Notes under the pieces: model-generated
Told to the model about the DNA's origin: nothing
Databases searched by the model: none
Seen by the model: the letters and a program-made list of their open reading frames with translations, nothing else
Assembly (NCBI GenBank): GCA_963920705.1
Contig: OY987226.1
Span: 3,536,501 to 3,600,500 of the forward strand
Direction: 5' to 3'
Source of the DNA: Odiellus spinosus
Lineage: Eukaryota > Arthropoda > Arachnida > Opiliones > Phalangiidae
Length of the DNA stretch: 64,000 nucleotides
Position numbers and translations under genes: made by a program
Part shown: positions 11,301-18,938 of the stretch, piece by piece
How positions within the stretch are numbered: the first letter of the stretch is position 1
How the letters are laid out: the number at the start of each line of letters is the position of its first letter

Positions 11301-14300
11301 CATTGATGAAGACGAACTATTCAGCCTATAAATAACGTGATGGAATAGTTTTTCATTACCCATAAGCCTTCGTTAAAATATTCAAAATAAACTTTCCTCA
11401 ACTTCATTTCAACTTGGCACGCAAAACTGCCGCTCTGCCAGAAAGTTGAAAGTTAAGCTTTTATAGCTACTTAATTTTTAGTTTTTGGGAAAAAGATTTG
11501 ACACGTGTCTCTTGTCTTGACAGCAAGCTGGCTAGTTTTCGCGTGGGCCTCAAGGATGAATAAATAAAATTCGACTTTTTTTGGTCGACAACCTCATTTT
11601 AACTAATAACCTGAAAATTAAATTGTATAAGCTGAAAGCGTGGGCTATAATAATCTAAAGGAAAATTATAGTTTTAGAGAAAATCAGCTCGTTCAGTGTT
11701 GCCACAGTTTTTTCAGATTCAAAATTTACTCTACTTCACTAACTTGTAAGAGCAAGTTTGAAGTTAGAGACCCAAAACATTTTTTAAATTCTGGATAAGT
11801 GTCAGAATGAGTGATAATCTTAGTGTCACCTCCAAAATCAGGGTTGCCACAGTTTTTCAGATTCAAATTCCCTGACTTTTCCAGGTTTTTCCCTGACCTT
11901 TTCCAACGATTTTCCCTGACCGTTTCAGCTAATACTACCCAATTTTTAACCTTTTAATTTTTATATAATCGCGTTCGCTAAACTTTTTTGCACGCGTATC
12001 TTTGTTCTAATCTATACAACTGACACGGTCAGCTGAGAATCTTTTCCGCAGATAATGATTGTACTTTCCTGGCTTCTTGAAATGTCTTTAAAATATCTTA
12101 AAATTCCCTGACCTTTCCCTGTTTTCCCTGATCTGTGGCAACCATGTCGTTTTTAGGGTCAGGTATTGTTTCATTTAGGCATAAGCCAATGTAAGGGGAT
12201 TGAAAATTGAAATTATTTTTCAGTGCGAGGGTCATACTTGGTATTTGGCTGTGGACATTCAATGTTTTATCATTGGATTACTCTACTTGCTCATTTTATT
12301 CAAGTAAGTTCCAACTAAGACTATTAAGAATGGGCACCTATCTTAAATGGAGAATACAACCTAATAAGTGATCTTTTATCGATTCCTTATCGTTTAAATC
12401 GGCCTAATCCAACAGTAAAACAATTTACAAAACAAATATTACACTAGAATTTAAAACTTACCATCAAAATAAGCTTAGTGGGATTCATGAAAATCCTGAA
12501 TTGCCTCCGTGTAAGGTCTAGCAACCAATGAGCCAAGGCTCGTCGTTCGCGTTCGATTGGTCGCTAGACCTTACACGCGAGGAAATCAGCTGATCTCCAT
12601 GAATCCCGCTAAGCCTATTTTGATGGCAAGTTTTAAATTTATTTCTATAGTTTAATATTTGTTTGTAAATTTTTTAAATAGTGGATTAGGCCTATTTAAA
12701 CAATAAGGAATCGATAAAAAAATCAATTGATGTTAGGTTGCATTCTCCCTTTAATGGATATAGATGATTAACAAACTCCGGCGTTCATAAGCGCCCTCCA
12801 ACGGCAAACAGTGGCAAAAGTAGGAACTTAAAAAAAACGTCAAGCACTATGTCACGTGATGACAAAATCTCTCAAAAACCCTCAAGTTTGACCATCAGAG
12901 ATAAATTTCTAAAATCGTGGTTACTTTTATGATGTCTAGTTCAATCATATATAATATATTTTTATTTTTATTATTAAAGAAATGAAGCTAAAGCCAAGTG
13001 GTTCCTCGTTGCGACCACACTGGCTTCTTTAGGTGGTACAGTTTACGTTTACTACATCAACGACTTCCTTCATATCGATGTCAAGTCGATCATTGATAAA
13101 GAGTAAGTTTTTTGCAGTATTTAGATACGTATCTACGTTTTTTTGATCGCTCCAAATATTGTCGACCTACGACAGGTTCCTTGTCGAACAACTGAGAAAA
13201 ACTTACACATCAACTTATCAATATATTGGCCTCTACTCAGTTGGATTGTTTTTAGGAACGTATATGGCTCGATCTTCCAAAATTCAAATCAAAAAAGTAA
13301 GAAATGTTAAAAATGACGAGTTGCCCGGGGATTCGAGTTTGGTATTCGTGGCCGGAACTACCAAAGATAACCGTTGTAGAACAGGCTCCTATGGCGAATC
13401 ATTTGGCTGTCTCCGCTTCCGCTTCCGGTTCATGGTTTCTTTTCTCATTAATTTCTTCCTTTATAACGCGCGTAGTTCATCACCGTAATTTGTTGGATCG
13501 TTTCATTGGCTATGTTGCTAGCAATCGTTTACTCCGTTCATCCTTGGAACTCTGGGAAGCCTAGCACAGTCTTGGAGGCGATATGTTACTCCTCCTTGAG
13601 CAAAATCGGTTGGGCCGTAGCCCTCGGATGGGTCGTTTTGGCTTGTTTCTCAGAACGAGGAGGTAAATAGTTATAATGCATAAACCGTGCAAGCCAGAAA
13701 CTATACGTGAGAGCGCGCTCTGGGCGAGTTATAGGCGCGTTATGTCAATATCATACGAAACCGTTATCAAATTGGTGTTTCAAGGTATTGCTGTCGCTTC
13801 TGGATCAAAGTTCTACACGGGTGACCTCGAAATTTATAATTTGACCTTTCCAAAACGGTTTAAAACCCGTTTCAAAGTCTCTAGTGTCAAGAAGGATCAG
13901 ATAAGGAGAGGAAAAGTGGGAACGGCGCGGCTCCTACTGCGTCGGCCTAAACTCCCTCTCTGGGAGAACGGGGGACAGATGGGGGTAGAGATGCGTCGTG
14001 GTAAATTGTTGTCACGTGGGTAAAACGAATCCTTTATGAGACGCGCTAGCTAGCGACCACGTGACAACAGTTTACCTCGAGAATTTCCTATCCCCCCTTT
14101 CCACCCGAGTGGGAGGTTGGCTCTTGTCTCTCTAACTCAACGCAGCCCCACTTTTCCTCTCCTTATCTGATCCTTCTTGCTAGTGTGCTAGGAAATATAT
14201 CCATTTTTTTGACGAGTTATCTCTTGATACCAATTGCTGATGCAAATACGAGAGTTCGTCTTTGAAATGGCATTGCGTGAGACGTTTGTTAGAATCGCCA

Positions 14301-15783
14301 TCAGTAACTCGAATTTCTCGACAAATTTGCCAGTCGAAAATTTCTTTAAAACGGATTTAGGTTTAGGCTTATTCGAGAGTTTTGGCAAAATAAAGTTACG
14401 CAAAAATATATTATTTAGGTGTCGCGAACGATCTTCTATCATGGCCCGGATTTCAACCACTGGCCAAATTGTCGTACATTGTATATTTGATACACATCCA
14501 AGTGATCCAGTTCCACAGAGATAGCCAGCAAGGCTTGGGAGACACCACTCATATCGCGTTTGTAAGCTATTAGAAATTGGGTCAGCTACCCAATATTTTA
14601 ATTTCACTAACTTTGACCAATTTATTTCGTACGGAGCAAATAGTTGGGGCAGCTCGAGTTGTCCCAACTAATTGGAGGTTAAAATTGGCAAACCTTTAAA
14701 GGGAGAATGCAACCTAATACACCAGTACAGACAAATATTAAACTATAAATAAATTTAAAACTTACCCGGAAAATAGGCTTAGCTGGATTCATTGAGATCC
14801 TGAATTTATTCGCATTAATGGGTCAGCGACCAATGAGCAAAGACCCGTCGTTAAGGCGAGATCTTTACGAAACATTCAATAACATTCAATGAGTCGCTGA
14901 TACTTCAACGCGATAAATTCTCCATGAATCCAGCTAAGCCTTATTTTCCAGGTAATACGTTTAATATTTGTTGTTGGGTTGCATTCTCCCTTTAAATTGA
15001 AGTGAATAGGAAAAAATGATTTTTAAAACTAATTTAAATTGATTATAAAATAACGAAGTATTTTTGGTGAGTTATATTATTGTTTTTCTCATTATTTTAG
15101 CATTTTTAATCGATTAAAGGGAGAATGAAACCTAACAACAAGTGATTTTTTATCGATTCCTTATTGTTTAAATAGGCCTAATCCGATACTGTAAATATTT
15201 ACAAACAAATATTAAACTAGAATTAAATTTAAAACTTACCCTGAAAATAGGCTTAGTGGGATTCATGGAGGTCCTGTTTTCCTCGCGTGTAAGGCCTAGC
15301 GCCCAATCGCGCGCGACGTAAGTCTCGCGGAGATCTCGCGTGAACGATGAGCCTTTGCTCATTGGTCGCTAGACCTTACACGGACGCGATTCAGAATCTC
15401 CATGAATCCCTCTAAGCCTATTTTCAGGGTAAGTTTTAAATTTATTTCTAGTTTAATATTTGTATTGTAAACTTTTTATCGGTAGATTAGGCCTCTTTAA
15501 ACGATAAGGAATCGATAAAAAAAATCACTTGTAATTAGGTTGCATTCTCACTTTAAAAATAGGTTGTTTCGGCCTTTCATTTTCCCTTTAATAAATATAT
15601 TTTGAACTTCAGGTTTTTAAATTTTTCGCCTGCTTGGCTATATCGCATATCATCGCCGTCTTTATCGGAGTAATGTACGAATACCCTCTACTAAAAATCG
15701 AAGAAGACGTCTTCAAATGGTTGCAAAGTAGACGAGCGAAGAAAGAAAACGAAGAACGGACTATTAAAAAGCTCAACAATTAA
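5326..15783 (+). CDS. Gene B: NRF-6-like multi-pass acyltransferase, complete, 15 exons
   Basis: Exons: 5326-5614, 6473-6705, 7606-7720, 9328-9415, 9629-9729, 9842-10015, 10377-10470, 10557-10646, 11106-11271, 12224-12303, 12980-13102, 13176-13296, 13476-13662, 14419-14561, 15613-15783; total 2175 nt, 724 aa, all phases consistent. Residues 1-22 form a signal peptide. The NRF domain (about 70-240) shows its cysteines in GPCMGS, YRQC, GQYC, GVCLPSTC and RSCE, plus the LDATGKPPSG motif. The acyltransferase-3 domain (about 285-690) has SLDALNGIKF, then WVVLNHSY with the conserved His near 323, WWRNLLFIENF, CEGHTWYLAVD, and WPGFQPLAKLSY before YLIHIQV. The family is membrane-bound with the NRF domain on the lumenal or outer side; the transferred acyl group is unknown. 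The tail is short and lysine-rich. The donors of exon 2 (GTTAGT) and exon 5 (GTCCGC) are less usual. Introns hold many repeat elements. Confidence 0.93.
5905..6241 (+). mobile_element. TSD7-B inverted-repeat element, copy 1 (gene B intron 1)
   Basis: It starts CAGAAGCCGATGAAACCC and ends with a near-complement, CTACTTCTG. The terminal inverted repeats are about 32 bp. Flanks CCATTAC (5898-5904) and CCATTGC (6242-6248) form a 7-bp duplication with one change. Apparent open frames inside (KPSFEVYYSR and similar) recur in every copy and on both strands, and are not genes. Confidence 0.87.
6769..7294 (-). mobile_element. AT-1 element (gene B intron 2)
   Basis: An AT-rich element of about 525 bp ends ATTCCGAGCTCTA; the other end carries AGCTCGGAAT. 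It belongs to a family also seen at 40214-40772, 44018-44471, 46756-47282, 49740-50605 and 59019-59505. The word TTATACGTTCGGATA and its complements recur inside. Flanking TA fits a TA target, but this is inferred. Confidence 0.7.
7416..7560 (+). repeat. Single diverged copy of the 172-bp satellite unit (gene B intron 2)
   Basis: About 125 bp aligns to the unit of the 25.69-28.41 kb array. Shared words include GGCATAAACCGATTGCA and CATTAGAAAG, and the preceding CATCTTAAAAAGGCC resembles the array's TATCTTAAAATGGCC. It lies just before exon 3. Confidence 0.75.
7839..8244 (+). mobile_element. TTAA-A element, copy 1 (gene B intron 3)
   Basis: The ends are AGGGAGAATGCAACC and its complement, flanked by TTAA on both sides (7835-7838 and 8245-8248). 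The element is close to a full palindrome: outer arms carry ATCGATTCCTTATCG, inner arms carry AGGCTTAGCGGGATTCATGG and complement. The TTAA-AGGGA terminus resembles T2/Kolobok-type elements; this assignment is inferred. Confidence 0.85.
8481..8685 (+). repeat. Inverted-repeat element with CAAGGTTGG arms (gene B intron 3)
   Basis: It begins near AAATAACCTTGGAAACGGAT and contains several CAAGGTTGG / CCAACCTTG pairs around TATAGAATTTTCTATA. A related copy is at 16258-16397. No coding capacity. Confidence 0.55.
8776..8856 (+). repeat. Repeat interrupted by TSD7-B copy 2
   Basis: This stretch matches 11730-11815 (shared GTGTCAGAATGAGTGATAA). At 11.8 kb the sequence continues uninterrupted, so that copy shows the empty site for the TSD7-B insertion starting at 8857. 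Confidence 0.7.
8857..9194 (+). mobile_element. TSD7-B element, copy 2 (gene B intron 3)
   Basis: It is 338 bp, starts CAGAAGTAGATGAAACCC and ends GGCTTCTG. It is flanked by the exact 7-bp duplication GTGATAA (8850-8856 and 9195-9201). The related uninterrupted repeat at 11730-11830 carries GTGATAATC only once. Confidence 0.9.
10710..10997 (+). mobile_element. TSD7-C element, 5'-truncated copy (gene B intron 8)
   Basis: It matches the two full copies at 43685-44000 and 49315-49630 from GGGAGGGCCGCGATTCAATA to the right end GAATGGATTCTTG, but lacks about 28 bp of the left terminal repeat. No target duplication can be read. The open frame ADELLLQSLGGW appears on both strands because of the inverted repeat. 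Confidence 0.8.
11730..11815 (+). repeat. Repeat copy carrying the empty TSD7-B target
   Basis: It matches 8776-8856, including AGAGCAAGTTTGAAGT and GTGTCAGAATGAGTGATAA. Just before it (about 11697-11729) is a 5' fragment of CAC-1 (TGTTGCCACAG). Confidence 0.6.
11841..12148 (+). mobile_element. CAC-1 element, copy 1 (gene B intron 9)
   Basis: The ends are GGGTTGCCACAG and CTGTGGCAACC. The interior is T-rich with repeated CCCTGACTTTTCC / CCCTGACC words, then AACTGACACGGTCAGCT. About 310 bp, non-coding. Other copies: 18100-18462, 53379-53690, 61213-61560. Confidence 0.72.
12347..12750 (+). mobile_element. TTAA-A element, copy 2 (gene B intron 10)
   Basis: 404 bp bounded by TTAA (12343-12346 and 12751-12754), with the left end mutated to ATGGAGAATACAACC and the right end GGTTGCATTCTCCCT. 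The inner arms around GGCTTAGTGGGATTCATG are as in copy 1. Confidence 0.85.
13888..14179 (+). mobile_element. TSD7-A element, copy 3 (gene B intron 13)
   Basis: 292 bp, CAAGAAGGATCAG to CTGATCCTTCTTG, flanked by the exact 7-bp duplication CTAGTGT (13881-13887 and 14180-14186). It sits inside an FB-1-related stretch of the intron. The equivalent intron of gene A lacks it, so it post-dates the A/B split or was lost from A. Confidence 0.9.
14700..14991 (+). mobile_element. TTAA-A element, copy 3, internally shortened (gene B intron 14)
   Basis: Bounded by TTAA (14696-14699 and 14992-14995), with ends AGGGAGAATGCAACC and GGTTGCATTCTCCCT. It is only 292 bp, so part of the right arm is deleted. 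The inner arms (GGCTTAGCTGGATTCATTG and complement) remain. Confidence 0.82.
14998..15591 (+). mobile_element. TTAA-B element, 3' half, split by a TTAA-A insertion
   Basis: Sequence from AATTGATTATAAAATAACG to TTTTTAATCGATTAA matches the right arm of TTAA-B (see 52700-53177). It resumes after the insertion at AAATAGGTTGTTTCGGCC and ends TTCATTTTCCCTTTAA. The left half is missing. Confidence 0.75.
15118..15552 (+). mobile_element. TTAA-A element, copy 4, nested in TTAA-B
   Basis: 435 bp with TTAA on both sides (15114-15117 and 15553-15556). The TTAA target lies in the terminal repeat of the host TTAA-B element. Ends AGGGAGAATGAAACC and TTGCATTCTCACT. Confidence 0.85.
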
Positions 15784-15833
15784 AACGGGCAATATTATCT
15801 GTACTTCACATCAACAGTGTAAAATCTATTTAT

Positions 15834-15839
15834 AATAAA
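15834..15839 (+). other. Polyadenylation signal AATAAA, gene B
   Basis: A canonical hexamer 51 bases after the gene B stop codon and before the next TSD7-B insertion (15900), so it is the likely 3' end signal. Confidence 0.5.
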
Positions 15840-15899
15840 AATCATTTTCAGCGCCGAATCAATTTAGCATAGCTAATTGAAAATATACATTCCTAATAG

Positions 15900-16238
15900 C
15901 AGAAGCCGATGAAACCCTCCTTCAAAGTCTATTACTCCCGGGTCTTGTCTACCCCTCTCTGTATGGGTTATTCTCAAAAGGCGCGATCCGTACGCCTCCT
16001 AACGGTAGATGTTTTCGGAGCGGGAGCTCGTCGAGCGAATATCTCTAGCAGCCTCGGAGTTCGTAAAAAAAAACGTCGTCGTTTGTGGAGAGAGAGAATT
16101 TCCAATTTTGCGTAGACAGGGGGGTATGAAGTAGGACCCCTCCGATCTAGTAAAATTGGGAATTTTACCCATACAGAGAGGAGCGCTATATCGAACATTG
16201 GAGTAGTAGACTTCAAAGGAGGGTTTCATCGGCTTCTG
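15900..16238 (+). mobile_element. TSD7-B element, copy 3 (between B and C)
   Basis: 339 bp, CAGAAGCCGATGAAACCC to GGCTTCTG. The flanks CTAATAG and CTAAGAA match at only five of seven bases, so this copy may be older or its duplication is decayed. Confidence 0.85.
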
Positions 16239-16257
16239 CTAAGAATCAATAGGCCTT

Positions 16258-16397
16258 ATTATAAAATAACCTTGGAAACGGATAAAAGAGCCGTTAAAAA
16301 GCAGCCATTTGTATCGAAGATGTTGCCTTTTTTTCAAGGTTGGTACAAAGTATAGGATTTTCTATACTTTTTCCAACCTTGAAACTAACAAAAAGAG
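16258..16397 (+). repeat. Second copy of the CAAGGTTGG-arm repeat, truncated
   Basis: Matches 8481-8605 (AAAATAACCTTGGAAACGGA, then CAAGGTTGGTACAAAGTATA). It stops where the next inverted-repeat element begins at 16398. Confidence 0.55.
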
Positions 16398-16829
16398 CCT
16401 CACAGGGATAATTATCTTTGGAATCGCACCCTGGTGACAAAAACTGTCTACACCGGAAGCTTCGGGCTACCGATACACGGGGGTAAAATATTGAAAGGGG
16501 GAGAAACTAAAAAGCAGACGATGTTCTCATTAATGGTCTAAGCGTGATGCGATTAAATAACTTAAAAAATTAAAATGTTAAAACAAATAATTTCCAAAAG
16601 TAAATAAAATATCCTGACTGAAATGAGAAGTTGAAAACCCTAATTTCTGAAGCATTTAAAATGTAAGAAAAATCGCCGCGAGATGGCACCGTTTCAAAAA
16701 TCTACTTCCGGATTTGTATCGGTAAGGGGGTAAAATTGGGGGCCGTATAAAATTTCTGGCAGCCTTGTTGGAAACAAATTTCTACTACTAGTATAGTAAA
16801 AGGTACCAGAGAGAATTAACCCTGTGAGG
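16398..16829. mobile_element. Single-copy inverted-repeat element, CCTCACAGGG ends
   Basis: The terminal arms of about 26 bp run CCTCACAGGGATAATT and, on the right, AATTAACCCTGTGAGG with a few mismatches. The 430-bp interior has no coding features. No clear target duplication. Confidence 0.6.
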
Positions 16830-17045
16830 TTGATTGTCTATGATTTTTTTCAGAGTTCGCTCAATTTATTAAATTAATTGTAAGAACGCATTTCCAAAAA
16901 ACGAGTGTTTAAAGAGGAATGGATAAGAATCGCATTTTATAAAAACAAGATTCTCACTAAGCCTTGGCCTAATAATAAGCGCATGAAGTTAATAGATTAG
17001 ACACACGGTTCGCGCTCAATGTCTGGCAGACCTGTTATATAAAGA

Positions 17046-17383
17046 CAGAAGCCGATGAAACCCTCCTTTGAAGTCTATTACTCCCGGGTCTTGTCTACCC
17101 CTCTCTGTATGGGTTAGTTTCAAAAAGCGCGATTCGTACGCCTCCTAACGGTAGATATTTTCGGAGCGGGAGTTCGTCGAGCGAATATCTCTAGCAGACT
17201 TGGAATTCGTCCAAAAAACGTCGTCGTTTGTGGAGAGAGAGAATTTCCAATTTTCCGTAGACAGGGGGGTATGAAGTAGGACCCCTCCGATCTCGTAAAA
17301 TTGGGAATTTTACCCATACAGAGAGGAGCCCTATATCGAACATTAGAGTAGTAGACTTCAAAGGAGGGTGTCATCTACTTCTG
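17046..17383 (+). mobile_element. TSD7-B element, copy 4 (between B and C)
   Basis: 338 bp, CAGAAGCCGATGAAACCC to ATCTACTTCTG, flanked by the exact 7-bp duplication ATAAAGA (17039-17045 and 17384-17390). Confidence 0.9.
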
Positions 17384-17390
17384 ATAAAGA

Positions 17391-17834
17391 GTACCAGTTC
17401 AGATATTCAGGGAAAAGTGTGGGATGGAAATATGGCATCTATAGCCATTCGAAAAAAATGGTGAAAGTTTGGTTAAATTTATAAATTATGTCATTATGCA
17501 AAAAAAAAAAAAAAAAAATCAGATTTATATAAAGAACCAAGATTTTCCACTAACATTGTAGCTTTTATTTATGAGCAATTAATCAGTGAAACAGCGTGAA
17601 AAAAAGTTCAAAAGATTAACCACTATAATTTCTTTGTCTTACAATTTCAGAAACAATCGTGTTTTCACAAACTTGAATAGTTTGTTCAAAATCAGTTTTA
17701 ATTCTCACAAAGGCTATCAAGATGGAATAATAAAGAAGCTTAAGCATCGAAAAAAATAATATAATTAGACGCCTACAACAAAAAAAGGCCTAGGTGACAT
17801 TGTACATCTATTTCCTTAACTGAAAATCATTTAT
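17391..17834. other. Intergenic B-C, nothing recognised
   Basis: AT-rich sequence with a poly-A run near 17501. No exon, RNA gene or repeat end was identified. Confidence 0.45.
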
Positions 17835-18707
17835 ATGGAGAATGAAGTGTAATATATAATTATTACTTAATAAATTTGCTTAACATTATCAGCAAAGGTC
17901 ATAGCCCATCACTTAATTCTAGCCATAAACGTCATCACCTCGGTCTGGCTCGAGTGATTTGGAATTTTCCTCGATATTTTGAGTCCTGGGCGGTCCACGC
18001 TTGACTATATGGTCTCCCCCCCCCCTCCCCCACACCTGAATTCAATTTATCAAATTATCTGATTTGTTTCGTGATTACAGTTATATTGTCGACTTTCATC
18101 ATGGTTGCCACAGTTTTTTCAGATTCAAATTCCCTGACTTTTCCAGGTTTTTCCCTGACCTTTTCCAACGATTTTCCCTGACCGTTTTAGCTAATACTAC
18201 CCAATTTTTAACCTTTTATTTTTATATAATCGCGTTCACCAAACTTTACACGCGTATCTTTGTTCTAATCTATACAACTGACACGGTCAGCTTCGAAGCT
18301 TTTCCGCGGATAATGATTGTAATTTCATGGCTTCTTGAAAGATCTTTAAATTCCCAGACATTTCCCTAACTTTTTAAAATATCTTAAAATCCCCTGATTT
18401 TTTTTGGTTCGTTTTCAAATTCCCTGACTTTCCCTGTTTTCCCTGACCTGTGGCAACCCTAATTATTTTTTATGGCAACTTGTGTACGGTTATTATCTAT
18501 TATAGATGTTTTTTTAATTCTTTCACAGCCTTACCACACGTTAAAATTTTAACTAAACGCTAAGCCCAATAATTAAGTGATTTACTAACATTAATTAATT
18601 GCAAATCCACAAGAACAAGCGGGTATTCATTGTTGTTTAATGACTATTTGTTAAAACTGTATATCTATCTTAGTACGCCTTATTTATTGCCTAACTTCAT
18701 TCTCCCT
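17835..18707. mobile_element. TTAA-C old element upstream of gene C, with later insertions
   Basis: The ends ATGGAGAATGAAG and CTTCATTCTCCCT match 4025-4365. Inside are a TSD7-D fragment (about 17883-18020, with CTCGAGTGATTTGGA and CTCGATATTTTGAGTC) and a CAC-1 copy (18100-18462). Its position relative to the gene mirrors that upstream of gene B. Confidence 0.5.
18100..18462 (+). mobile_element. CAC-1 element, copy 2
   Basis: Runs from GGTTGCCACAG to CTGTGGCAACCCT, with the same interior landmarks (CCCTGACTTTTCCAGG, ACTGACACGGTCAGC) as copy 1. Slightly longer through a duplicated CCCTGA-rich 3' part. Confidence 0.72.
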
Positions 18708-18876
18708 TGAAAGTCAAATGTCTCGGCCGGGGAAATTAAATTCAACAAGATTTAAATTTTACGAATCATTACCTTCTATGAACAATATTAAAATGAAGAA
18801 ATAACCGCGAGTAAATGACCATTAAGACTGGTTTTTAATTTAAACGAGGAAAGACTAAATATTTCCTGTAAAATTA

Positions 18877-18899
18877 TTTACAAATAGCTGGACAATCGC
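18877..18899 (+). promoter_or_regulatory. Conserved upstream block of gene C (candidate core promoter or transcript start)
   Basis: Identical over 23 bases to 5258-5280 upstream of gene B. A second shared word, GAAATAACCGCGA, lies about 75 bases upstream here but about 800 bases upstream in B, where a TSD7-A element and other DNA have been added between them. Confidence 0.45.
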
Positions 18900-18938
18900 T
18901 CCTTAACAGACAGAACTAATGAAGTTATAGGCCAAACC

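Noticed and set aside
13297..13475. Gene B intron 12 read as coding
   Set aside because: The frame continues through the intron to a stop at 13488, but the intron is 179 nt (not a multiple of three), and exons 12 and 13 align with all paralogues only if it is spliced out.
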